A DNA stretch of 64,000 bases from Trichoplax sp. H2 (lineage: Eukaryota > Placozoa > Uniplacotomia > Trichoplacea): positions 117,407 through 181,406 of the forward strand of contig NOWV01000158.1 in assembly GCA_003344405.1 (NCBI GenBank), in the 5' to 3' direction. This document shows positions 13,736 to 25,304 of the stretch, piece by piece. A model generated the notes under the pieces. The model ran no database searches. It was not told where the DNA came from and saw only the letters and a list, made by a program, of their open reading frames with translations. Position 1 is the stretch's first letter; each line of letters begins with the position of its first letter. The position numbers were made by a program, and so were the translations under genes.

Positions 13736-14387
13736 CCGTTGGATCATTCGCCATGACGTGCAATTGTGAGTCGGAAGGAATGATGTAATATGAAATCATT
13801 TCATTCGTTCAATATCCACTAATGGCGGCATTGGATAGGTTGATTTGCAACAGACTGACTATTACCGTACATTGTTCTAATAACAATATACAAAGGCACA
13901 ATATGCGCTATTCATACAGTATGAATGAAAGTCAAGAATTTCATCACAGTGATGAAATTAAGTTGTGAATGATGATGACTTCATGCTGCAGGCGATCACG
14001 TTCGAAGTGAAGGCGACAGTTTTTAGTCGCAATTTGCCAGAGCAAGCACTATTGCAAGCCAGTTTTATTCGCGCGTATCCTTTACTGTAAAATGTAGTCA
14101 AATATCAAGTGGTGAACAGCTCCTGTACTCTTCAATATTCATATTTTGCATTGGGAGTAGAGTGTCTGGGTTGATCGATTTTCCCTAATTAATTAATTAT
14201 AATTAGTACGTCCAGACAAAAACGGACGACAGTACAGTACAGTACAACTTTTACAATACAAGAATCTCTGCGCACTCGGCGGGGTCTCTTAATAGGTACC
14301 GAGTCTACCGACACGATTATTGCGACGGTACTGCGCAAGTGTAAAAAATCCTGTAGAATTTACTGTAGCAACAATACTGTAGTGTAC

Positions 14388-14436
14388 TATTGTGCAAAAT
14401 GTGAGTAACTGTACTGTACTCACATTTTGCACAATA
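14388..14436. repeat. Perfect inverted repeat: 20-bp arms, 9-nt loop
   Basis: The left arm 14388-14407 (TATTGTGCAAAATGTGAGTA) is the exact reverse complement of 14417-14436, with loop ACTGTACTG. It is flanked by further CAGTACAGTAC motifs. It could form a stable hairpin or cruciform. Confidence 0.85.
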
Positions 14437-14802
14437 CAGTACAGTACCGTACACATAAACTTGGGTACGAATAACTGTACGATACCCCAGGGTACCGGAA
14501 CGAAGACTAGTAGTAATACTGAAAAGTATCCAATAAAATAACAATAGAAATGCTCATTCTTAGCTTTATGATCTGAATAACCGCCATGTCCAAGTCGCGA
14601 TTGCGTCGACATAATGTAATCACGTTGAAGATAAAAATAAATAATAAATAAATAATAACATGATGATTTCATAGTCCAGTATAATCCTAGTACAATGTAC
14701 AGTATAATAAAGAAAAGAAAATCGGTGTACTGTAGAGTAGAGTGTACAGTACTGAACGATGAATGCACTACAGTATTAACCCAAGGATAAAAGATAGCGC
14801 AG

Positions 14803-15009
14803 ATTGCATTGGCCTATCATATCGCTCAGATTCAGTTGGAAGACGGTTGACGCTTGTGAACGTCAGACACTGTTCATTCCCGTTCTAGTCGAATTGATGC
14901 TCGTGGCTAATTCGAACAGTCACTACTGTATCGAGAAGGTGGTCGCTTTTATCGACAGCATTGCGGATATTCTATTGCAAGATAAACCTCAATTAAATAT
15001 TGAATTGAA
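14803..15009 (+). CDS. Orphan exon-like ORF with strong splice donor, not recognised
   Basis: An open stretch ends exactly at a consensus GTAAGTTC donor (15010) after GAATTGAAG. It is more protein-like than its surroundings: VELMLVANSNSHYCIEK, then an alternating hydrophobic helix (VVAFIDSIADILL) and a polar end. An acceptor is possible after CGCAG (14802), or further in after CTCAG or GTCAG. I find no convincing partner exons nearby. It is not a member of the four-pass family. It could be one exon of an unrelated gene, a relic of a duplicated gene, or chance. Confidence 0.3.
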
Positions 15010-15819
15010 GGTAAGTTCATGCCTCCATTGCATGTTAATAATATGGTTGCCTACGATCGACCTGAATCTCCTTTTAATTGACTGTCAGCACCAGCTAGTA
15101 TTGATCAGATGCTGCATAACATTGGCCGTAACATACTGTATATATATCTTAACATAGTATGGTATTATCTGCAAGATTGACTATTTTGGATTTTGGATTT
15201 TTTTCATACGACTACTCTTGATTCAATATTGTGGCTTGCCATTATTGTTGAATTTGACTTGAACGTCGTGACAAAGTTAACTATTCGAGAATTTAGCAAC
15301 GATGTACAGTAATTAGTCATGGAAATCATCATGATATGACGATGTCCTGTAGTTTAGTTTTTAATATATGCATATTTCATTTTGAATAGATAAACCCCAA
15401 CTCAAAGTCAATCAGCCTACTCTTGGGTTTATATTCATATTATACAAAGTTGTAATCCTGAGCATTGTTCTTCCATTGCAATATGTAAATTACAGGTCAT
15501 AATAATGAACCCCTACTAATTTGGCTTGTGCAAAACCTATGCGATCTAGAAATAAACGTCCTGGGTTGATCATTAGCTATAGCTCGATCCTTTACTATAA
15601 GTTATCTACGTAACAATTATAAATTGAATATTTCGACTAAAATAAATTTTTCGTAATAAATTGTTGATATCTATGTACAGTACAGTACTCCAACGTTGCG
15701 ACCTGAGTAGGGTTCAGGTCAAAGTATAAATTCGCATGCCGAGGTCATAGTTTATGGCTCAGTTCGAGTGACGGCAATTGACTGAGTAAAATCAAATATG
15801 CACATGCCAAAGAAAAGCC

Positions 15820-16028
15820 TATAGCGTAAAGCGATAGCTGAAAACTGGCCAGGATATTCTATTTATAGTGGTATAAAACTGGGCTGTTTGTGATAGACTA
15901 GATAAAATTTGGGTGGTAAAGATCTCTTTGATTAAAGTACGGCGTATGATAAATTCAAAGTCAGAAGATTCGAACGCTAGCATTAACTCGACTACTACTG
16001 CACAATGAATGATTTGTTTAAGAAACAC
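15820..16028 (-). pseudogene. Minus-strand ORF with a short stretch similar to the 14.8-15.0 kb exon
   Basis: Read on the minus strand this 69-codon frame contains VVVELMLAF near its start, matching VLVELMLVA of the plus-strand frame at 14.9 kb. The DNA match is short (about AGTCGARTTRATGCT, 16 of 18 bases), then decays. It may be a relic of an inverted duplication or a chance match. No splice structure could be supported. Confidence 0.2.
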
Positions 16029-17210
16029 TTAAATCTCCTTTTACACACCGATTAATCTCGTAATGCTGATGATTGTCAGTCTGTATTGTGATCTACTTCG
16101 CTAAGTAACTTAGATACGCGTAGTTGAACTTCGCAAGAAATTGTGCTTTCAGTACTGACTAAATGTTAGGTAATTATTCATCGTGCCATTAAATTCGCAA
16201 TGGTATGGTTACTGTTCGTAGCGTAATCACTCCTGATCCTGTTGGGCAAATAAAGTTATCACTATTTGAAGTTCTAATAGGTGAATATGATCGCTACTTT
16301 TTGTAGGAACGTAAAATACCTTTTCAAAATGGTATTAGTAAATCATAAGGCGTAATTAAATTAGCAAGATGCGAGTATTATCTCTGGTGAATAGAAGGTT
16401 GTTATGCTGTATTTCGATTTCCAGGCAAATTAATTCACATTTCAAAATCTTTTCTATACTTCATGTGATGACACACGCTTTCTTGGGCGCCGAAGAAAGG
16501 AAAACACAATCGCTAACTTGTAAATGATTTTATAGGACCAATAAAATCGCACTTTTTAAGTATTTATAGTCGACATAACTATGTCGCACAGAAATTTAAT
16601 TATTGGTGAGGTACAGTTGATTTACCGCCTGGAATTGAATACAGACCTCCGGGAAAATATAGATACTTCAGTGTTGGACCTTCACTGGAGTACTGAATTA
16701 CTGTATACTGTTAATGTAAATGGTCTGGATGGGGGAAATACTATGTTTAAGTTAAAAGTTGATGTCATTTTTTGTCTCTAGTCTATAATGCAAAGTTTGA
16801 CCTGTAAAGCTCATCATGAATTAACTATCCGCAAACGAATACAGTACAGTACAGTATATTGCTGTACTGTACGTATTGCAGAATGACATCGCCATACGGA
16901 ATGTGTACAGTATTATACTGGACAAATTTTATACTCTACTGTATGTTGTGATCATACATATTAATTATTACCTCAAATTTTGGTTCCTACAACATTGTCT
17001 GTCATTTACAATTTTTTGCATGAAAACATAGTAGCCAGACGTTAATGTTTTTGACATGTATTCGGACAAAAAATAGGCCACATTAAAATTGAGAGATCGC
17101 GGCTACGTCATAATGTTCTTTAAACATCATTACCATCAATATTGTTATAAGGGTATCGTACATAAATATTATTTTAGAGCGCGACCTTTAAAGCAAACTA
17201 ACGCTTGGTT

Positions 17211-17231
17211 TGTTTATTTATTTATTTATTT
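17211..17231 (+). repeat. (TTTA)n microsatellite
   Basis: Short TTTATTTATTTATTT run. It forms part of a spurious 110-codon open frame. Confidence 0.8.
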
Positions 17232-18245
17232 CCTAAGTTGCTTACCCCTGGGTATTAAATTAGGTAGATTATTCGTCTACCGGAGATTGGGTATTTTCTA
17301 CTTTACCTATTTGACTTATTACTTTGGATTTTGGGCACTGTATAATGTGGATCGCGTTATTGATCAATCTTCTCCAACTGTATACTGTATAGTTCTGCGT
17401 TATGACAGTAGTCGAAAATAACTACAGTATTACTTATTGCACTTTATCATTTTTGGACTTTGCTGTACTATGATTAATTACGCGAGTATACACGTAAAAT
17501 TGTGCTTATGTACGCACTCCTTTACTCATGTGAAAAGTATTTCAAATAATCAGAACGCAAGATTAACTTAAACCAATGCATTGCTCGATTGCTAGGACTT
17601 GTTTACACGAAATCCAGAATCCTGCTACGCAAAATAGATTATTTATGTACTGTACAGTACAGTATATTGGTTGATTAGCCAGTAGCTATCATGCCACGAT
17701 ATGGTATTATTTATATTTGTGGTTATCTGCTATTTACAGTACTGTAGATTAGCTAAAACCCAATTAGATTATCTAAAGTAATGATAGGCAGTACTATCAT
17801 TTGCATCTATGAGTTGAAATGGCTGATAAAATTTCGTGTTTACTAGCTATGCCAATTATTTACGGACGTCATGGCGATATTTAACAAGTGCAGTCGAATT
17901 TATGCAGTTAGCAAACTACAAATAGGTTACTCTGGGCTTTGGATAGATAATCACCTAACATAACTTGTTGTGATACCGCATTTTCAGGCTTTATGAAATA
18001 TACCAATAAAAATCGCATTAATCTATCTTCTGATAGTATTGTCAATAAAGTACTATATGTAGAGTATTATAATCGATGATGACGTTATTCTTCTACTTGA
18101 TTACTAATTAATATTTCAATACTTGAATTAAACGGTGAATTAAGGTCGCTTCTTCTCCGACTAGAGAGAGTAACGAATTCTTAGATTTTGTCACGCCAAA
18201 GCATTATTTCAAATACCGAATTGAAATACAAATTATTTCCTCATC

Positions 18246-19665
18246 ATGTCTACATCAAAATCAACAACCGATACCATAGTTGCTGATACAATGGTTCAAG
18301 GCTCTGATGATACTGAGAAAGTAAAAGCTGTCCGAGGTATCATACGGAGACTACAGAAATACTGGCTGGTTGGTACTTTACTCGGTATTACCCACTTCAT
18401 TTTGGGCATTGTGGCAGTTGCTAATCCTTGTACGTTCGGCTCTCATGCCATTGGTTTGTCAGAATATGGGACTTGCTTCTGGCTTGCGGGAGTGGTAAGA
18501 AATACGTACATAGAAGTGCATGTCATGATCTATTATTTAAACCATAGAATAGCTGTAATACTACAATTTGAGTTAAATATATGAAGGCTTTTGATACATA
18601 AATTGTATTATCTGAACTTTACTTGACAGTCAGCGTCTTCAGTACAATCAATTTGATTGTGTACTATTCTTGATACTTTTTGTGTAGGTAACTTTACTGA
18701 GTATCGTAGGATTCTGTATCGCCTTGACAAGAAAATTTACGGAAAGAAATGTATGAGCTGATTTTAAAATTAATCATCTCTGAAAAATTATCCATCGAAA
18801 ATTTATATAAATAATATAGATTACTTTTCCTAATGGTACTAGCAACCTTATACGTAAAATTTAGCGTTATACGTTAAAGCGTTCAATTATTTTTACGTAA
18901 GAATCTTTTCCTGCTTATTTCATATTTTGATGGTTATCCTTCATTTTGCCATCAAATTCTTTATGTAGTAACTGCTCATAGATATAAACAGTTTGTCAGA
19001 ATATATCTTATGTGTATTTGATGTAGTAAGAACTGCATGACCGGTATTTTATTATTATAATCTAACCATGGTAAAATTTATATCAATGGATAGATTAAAA
19101 TTCATGGAGCTATGGCCGCTTTGGGAACTATTATGACTATCGTAGGATATGTACTATTGGGAATTAATTTAACAAAACTGCTGGATTTAAAGAATGGTCA
19201 GGCTTATATCGTAAATTCATCCTGCACTGTAGCCGTAAGCCTAATTAAAACGTCGTCCATAATTATCACCCTTGGTTTATTTATTGTCGTTACAATCTAC
19301 CTGATAATATGCGGATATACACTTCAGTCCTATTACTACACCTCGGAAGACCTAATCAAACTCAGTAAATCTGGATTGCCTGTTCAGGTAGGCAGTATTT
19401 ATATTAGCTTTAAGTATTTTCAACTCAAATAAGAAGTGATGGTGAATGCCTATAAAGTTACAATCAGATTCTTTTACTTTAATAGGTGTAAATTATGAAG
19501 AAATATTTTAAGATGACGTTGATAATAACTTTATTATAACATGGGCTGAGATGTTCGAAATTTCGAGATTTATCAATATAACGAGTATTTGATTGTTCGA
19601 TAACCATGGAATATTAGTATAAATTTTTTATAGAAATATCGTTGCAGCCAAAAAATAAAAATTAG
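18246..19665 (+). CDS. Gene D: four-pass membrane protein, array copy 3
   Basis: Exons: 18246-18494 (83 codons), 18688-18750 (21 codons) and 19094-19387 (98 codons). A very short candidate last exon, 19648-19665 (P-K-N-K-N-stop), follows TTGCAG and is weak. The N-tail is long (about 38 residues), rich in Ser/Thr/Asp, then TM1 (about 40-60). Loop 1 has the family NPCTFG cysteine, and the TM2 start reads CFWLAGV before GTAAGA. Exon 2 gives VTLLSIVGF and a basic/acidic end. The exon 3 start is set by alignment to gene B: 24 codons to the N-L after TM3 in both. Loop 2 has a cysteine (NSSC). TM4 is followed by a tyrosine-rich stretch and a GTAGGC donor after Gln. The function is unknown; the topology is clear. 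Confidence 0.78.
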
Positions 19666-20959
19666 GCTGGTACACTAATAATTATAATGAATTAATATTA
19701 TCACCGCAGTAATATTTCGTTATTAAGTTAAGTTATGCAGCTAATTAATGTTTAGGGTTAGTATTGTTTAGTTACTTTTTTCGGAAAATTTATTTCCGTG
19801 CCTGACTAAAATCGACCGTGTAGTTTAAAAAGGATTGTATACAGTATAATACATTAGCATATTATGACTTACCATGCAAATACCTGATAAATTCCTTTTC
19901 CCATGGGTTGAATAAAAGTATTGCAGGAAGTTAATTATGCTTGATATTTTCTATAGATTTATGCCAGACGTTTTAGGTTGTGATCTTTACATGTATTTTT
20001 ATGATTGTTTCATTTCGGAATCGTACTCTGAGTCTTTTCTGTCCTTGTTTATGTCTTTATCCTTGATATTTTAGTTCTGTTTATCTTATGTTACTTCCAT
20101 GGCTATTTTATCTCATGGTTCGCCATTAAAAGTAAATTCTGATCTCTGAATCTTCCTTTTATTAACTGGTATTGTGTGACTCCGTTTTCTGAATTAGATT
20201 TATTCTGTATAATTATGCACGATACACTGTGCAAGACCATAAGGTAAAACTCTGCTTTGAGCATCTATGATCATGAGGATAATTTACAGATACCTTGAAG
20301 TATTTTTGGTTCTGGTCAGCCTTTTAATAGTTGATTAAATAGATTATAAAATTTTGACATACTCGTATATTAAGAAAAACTGCTCAGAAAAATGGTAGCT
20401 AATTTGGTAGACATATATTAGTATCACTTCATTATTGCTTTTGTGGTGTAATAGCCCTCCATGATTATCAGTGGACTTGTCGCGATATACTGTAATTCAG
20501 CATTGAGATAATTATCATTAGTGGCCTATATCATAATATTGTCAATGCAAGCAATATATTACCCTCGTAATACAGTAGTTCGCTTACATACACGATTATT
20601 ATGGTAGTGCTTCGTTTCCTTCTTACCAGATTTAAAACAGATGTTAAAAGAATACAGAGATTAGGTTGTGAATATTATGCAATATTCAGTAAGTGTGAGA
20701 CATCAAACCTAACATCGATTTCTGAGTTTCGTTTTGTATTCCCGTAAAGTTATTCTAGGACTGCCTCAATAACTTATCGCGAATGATTATAAAGAATGTG
20801 GATTATTGTAGAATATCACACTCTAGTCATCAATTATACAGTATATCATTTTCTAATACCTCAGTCTGTTCAATGAGGAAATGAAATTGTCGGGTTTCCT
20901 GTACTGCTAGAGTAACAGCTCTGTATGTTCCGAATATATTTTTAAGATTTTAAGCAGAG
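19666..20959. other. Intergenic downstream of gene D
   Basis: A candidate acceptor TTGATATTTTAG near 20070 is followed by about 30 open codons, which could be an alternative tail exon for gene D. Otherwise nothing is seen. Confidence 0.4.
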
Positions 20960-21146
20960 CTGTGATATATACCAATCACGAAATTCCAAATTTTAGAAAA
21001 ATAAGGGCTTTATTGAATCTTATACAAAGATTAACTACACACACCTCTACTTTAGCCGAATACTACTACTAAAGACTTCTAGAACGAACTAACAGAATAA
21101 TCTAAAGTTGCATGCTTTCATACTTTCCGTAGCATTCGCAGCTACT
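20960..21146 (+). repeat. Dispersed repeat R1, 5' fragment (copy 2a)
   Basis: The left part of R1, from about GTGATATA to GCAGCTAC. It then switches abruptly to the inverted R3 element. Its last ~112 bp (21034 onward) are nearly identical to the start of copy 2b at 21457 after the N gap, so 2a and 2b look like the same locus present twice. Confidence 0.7.
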
Positions 21147-21436
21147 GTACTTTTTACCTAAAGATTTCTTCATGTAAAACGAATAGCTCTAAGGTAGTAA
21201 TTTCTGCAGAGTACTGATTATTAAAATAGTATTCGTTATATCGCTAAGGGTGGCCACTGGGCCTTTAAATTTTGATTTCATGTAATATTCTGATGAAAAT
21301 TGAATAAACATAGAATCTTTATAGAGTTTTCTACACAGCCATTTTGATTGTTACATTTTCTTATAACGGTTGTTATCGACAGAGCAAGCTTTGCTTGCAT
21401 ACGACAGCGATCCTTAGACACATTATAATGATTGGT
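21147..21436 (-). mobile_element. Element R2/R3, inverted partial copy inserted in R1
   Basis: The reverse complement of the right part of the 61870-62455 element. Shared blocks include AACGAATAGCTCTAAGGTAG, GGGTGGCCACTGGGCC and AACGGTTGT.ATCGACAGAGC. It begins with GTACTTTTTACC immediately after the R1 bases GCAGCTAC and runs into an N gap, so the far end is missing. This is a nested insertion. It has no ORF. Confidence 0.7.
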
Positions 21437-21456
21437 NNNNNNNNNNNNNNNNNNNN
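21437..21456. other. Assembly gap (20 N)
   Basis: Run of N. The flanks contain the same ~112 bp of R1 on both sides, so the join may put two haplotypes in series. Confidence 0.95.
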
Positions 21457-21938
21457 AACTACACACAGCTCTACTTTAGCCGAATACTACTACTAAAGAC
21501 TTCTAGAACGAACTAACAGAATAATCTAAAGTTGCATGCTTTCATACTTTCCGTAGCATTCGCAGCTACAATCCGCATGGCAACCTTTTACCTTATTTTA
21601 CACATAGTTAAATTATTCTTAGTAAGACTATTCTACTGCGGACCATCATTAATCCAATATTGATACGATTATAGTACTTACGTAGACATTATTCACACCA
21701 GCCAAAGTACAATGAATTAACCATATCCTAATATATGATTTACAGTTCTATTTTTACCTATAGCCATATTAGTAACTCAACAGCTTACTGTACTGTATAT
21801 AGTCATCTGTACTCTAGCATAGAGTCTCTATCACTACAGTCTATAGTTACAGCTACCAAATATCTCTTAGGATAAATATCTACCGTACATTATACTACAC
21901 ATGGCTAACAGTCTACAATCACAATACTAAGTTACATT
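21457..21938 (+). repeat. Dispersed repeat R1, copy 2b (uninterrupted)
   Basis: An R1 copy lacking the R3 insertion: GCAGCTAC is followed directly by AATCCGCATGG. It is collinear with copies 1 and 3 to the common end near TACTAAGTTACATTAC. It is read here as the empty-site allele of 2a. Confidence 0.75.
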
Positions 21939-24900
21939 ACAAGAGCTTATCGTGTAAATAACGATGAATTACTCACGTATTTGACAGTAATTTACAACTA
22001 TATTTGCAAGGAATACTGGGTTCAATAATTCAGAATAACGAAATCAAAACGCTATGTTTAAAACCAATGTAATTGAATGGCAACTAAGACCACTGATTCA
22101 GTTTAATACCAGTATTTTTAATTATAATTAGTTTTATCTATCTTTTGATCTTAGTCTATGTCCCAATGAATGCTAATTTTTATAAGTGCGCTAACTAACT
22201 ACTAGCAGTTAGATTTGATTACGATTAGAAGTAAAATTGTTTTATCTGTTGTTGTAGGCTAGAATATACTTCATATGATTCAATAGTAAAAGCTATACGC
22301 TGTTTGTATGATTGTAAGTGTTGTAGTAAGAATTTATCTATAAATTTGGTATAGATTAGAGCTTAATAAAGTAGCAAATTATCTACGTTAGCATTCCAGT
22401 GCTAATGACGTTGCTAGTGCTGATTATTTTACAGAAACTCTCACACCTTTATGGTGTATTATTTTAAGAGGATGTAGACAGGATTTAAGGCGACTTAAAT
22501 CTATTTTATTTTGTTCATTTAATAATTTCTGTGTCGTATTGAGTACTACCAGACGTCGCTACAGTCTGTGAATGCTACCGTTGTACGCCTACAAACGTAT
22601 TGTGTCCATCAATATTGACTAATCATTTAGGATTGCTATTTTATATTAATTTTTCCTTAATTTTTTTTCACCCTAAATCGCCTATCTAGTATGTATTCGC
22701 TCTTGTAAAGCTATTAGGTAATCAACCGACTGCTATAAGGAATAGCAAATACAAGCTGCTAACCGATTTAAATGGTATAATTTCTGCCACATATTGAATG
22801 AAAGCTGGCAACGACTTCTTTGACTCTATTTAAATGTCAGGGAAATCACAATCGCGTTACAATGTCCCAATGAATTCCAGACATTTTTTCTTTCAACAGA
22901 CTTCCAGTTAATTATGAAAAAAAGCATTATTTATGAAAATGATAATAGCTTATTATTCATAGTCGGCATTACTGTACAGTACATTATCCTGTTCTTTTAC
23001 CGCTTCAGTAATAAACAGTGATACGTTCTGGGCAAAGTTGACTAATTTATAGTTTGCTGAGATTTTACAATAGCACAACAAGTAGCAGCTAATCGCAATT
23101 GGTAGTTAAGCATGAGTACCAATAACGTAGCAATGCTAGTGTTACGTGGTGGACATTGAATTTAGAATAGGACAAGACGTAGCCACTAATCACAATTGGC
23201 AGTTAACCACGAGTACCAATAATGCATCAATGCTAGTTTTACGTAGTGGACATTGATGATGGTTCTGAATGTTTAACGTTAATGCTTGCTTTTGTCACTT
23301 TGTATTTCACGATTAGAGAGCAACTTATATATTTGATCAGAATCTTTAAAGATACACGGATACGTACATAAGGTTTAAAACAGATCAGAATCAATACACG
23401 TTAGAGCAGCTTATAAGATGATGGACAGATACATGGGTTATAGCGGCTCTAGAATAATTAGAAGTTCTATCTAGCCGATTTCTCCGAATAACGAGGCAAT
23501 TAAAATAACAATCCAAGTTAACGATGTTTTATTGTTCTATCTACAGTACTTAATAGCCTTCCGCGCTTAATACTTGTAGATCTATGGCAGATGCGTCAGT
23601 ATATTATTACATTCCTGATGATTAGCTATTCATTGCCGTTTCATAGTGAATTAGAAATATCATAGCATAGGGGTAGAATAACTATAAATATGAACTGCTC
23701 GTCCATTTTGACCTTATAGCTTCAAGGGTCGCTCTATCCTGAAACACCGTTCATTGTGTTGAATTACCGCTGTATCTCTGTAAGTCGAAAAGTAGGTTTA
23801 ATTATTTTCTTGATGCTCCAGATGCAATCAAATACGTTCTTTTGCAATATTAGCATTATGTACAGCATCATTTCTACAATATTGACTGCCTTTAATGATC
23901 ATTTATTATACAATAAAATCCGCTACGCTATAAGTAAAACTGTGGCTAGTTACTTTCCATTCTAATGGCGATGATCTAATTTATGCATGAATTGCTCTGC
24001 GATAGCTTGCTATGATTCTATTAGCAAAATTAGTACGGTAGTAGATTACGCAATATCCTTATTTTTTGAGGCAAAATTCAGGTTAGTCGAAATTGTTTGC
24101 ATATTTTGAACCATTGCCGATACCAATATATTTACAAATCTTTCCTCAATGATTTAGAGTTTATCGGAATAATTACAGTATGACTATTTCAAAGATTTAA
24201 AATATTATACCGATCCGTAGTAGGATGACTACAGTATATAGAATGGGTTGTGTATATCAGAGATATTATTTCTGGTACATTGATAAATCATAGGGCGTAA
24301 AGGCGGGATGAAAATGGTTTAGGCACTTTTGAGATATGTACCACTAATCATTAATGATCTAATGTATGATGTTATAATTAGACAGAAAGCTGTTTTAATA
24401 CCATAACTGATGGAATGTTATAATTCAATTGATTGCAGTTAAGATGTCAGAATCATGGTCCTAAGCCCTAGGCCAGGCATCAATTACGCTATCACATCGA
24501 CTTAATTCAGGAAATAGTAGGGCTCGGTCTGCCTTTATTTAGCGGTGTTTAAAGTACTATTTAATTCCTAATCTTATATTTCTAACATCAACTCAGTTGA
24601 GAAACAGACTTAACAATAACCGTAAATATTTTCATAACGTAGACAGTACAAACTTTGCTCGGTTCTTGTTAGTACCGTAGGGTACATTCAATTACATTAG
24701 GTAACTTTGCTCAAATACATATCCAAGATAAATTTAATTCATACATTATTTAGTCTTAAATTACTTATAATGAATTACTTAGAGGAAATGCTTTGCCTAA
24801 AGATATATTCACTACAGAGTTGAGGGCCATTATACTCATATAAAGTACTATATATTTGCAAATGAAATCATACGTCTACGAGAACATGATTAGCTGGAAC

Positions 24901-25304
24901 TGAATATCTATAGTCAAATCACACGCGAATAAAGTACGATAATATGCTAGTATAGTTTCAGCTGTCCCTGTATTGCTCTTATACTGAATCATAAATATTT
25001 TATAATAAATAAATATCTGTCGTAAATATCTTTTTGATACGAAGAATTAAAATAGCACTGTAATTACTTTTTACAATTTCATAAATGTTACGATAACTGC
25101 ATATTGATATAAGCGCTAATTTACGCAGACTGATAGCATTGAATCAAATCTATTCTATTCCGCATCACGTTTTGCAATAGCATACCATTTACTGATCTTC
25201 TATAACTCAATAGATCGCTTTCCTAGGGCAATACTGATATTAGCTTTGGTCAAAATTAAGTTTTAAGTTGAAGACAACTTTCTTCTTGCAACTTAACAGT
25301 GAGC
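21939..25304. other. Intergenic before gene E
   Basis: Contains the two-unit 97-bp duplication. No supportable exon. Confidence 0.55.
23079..23256 (+). repeat. Two-unit local duplication, period ~97 bp
   Basis: Units 23079-23159 and 23176-23256 share CAATTGG.AGTTAA, GAGTACCAATAA and GTGGACATTGA. They are non-coding and moderately diverged. Confidence 0.75.

Larger units (their letters stand above)
14228..17740. repeat. Zone rich in TACAGTAC / GTACTGTAC motifs
   Basis: Self-complementary GTAC-centred words recur at about 14230-14245, 14408-14455, 14695-14755, 15675-15690, 16841-16872, 17647-17663 and 17735, with another near 22975. Some are arranged as inverted pairs, such as CAGTACAGTAC facing CTGTACTGTAC at 16.85 kb. 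They are scarce in the other intergenic regions. The significance is unknown. Confidence 0.6.
15010..18245. other. Intergenic, motif-rich, before gene D
   Basis: Apart from the minus-strand relic frame and the GTAC-motif clusters, only low-complexity open frames are visible. Confidence 0.5.

Noticed and set aside
14289-14768. 159-codon minus-strand open frame
   Set aside because: It runs through the GTAC-motif zone and the hairpin, has low-complexity residues, and shows no splice or domain support.
17089-17421. 110-codon plus-strand frame
   Set aside because: It includes a TTTA microsatellite, has aromatic-rich low-complexity composition, and has no start or splice context.
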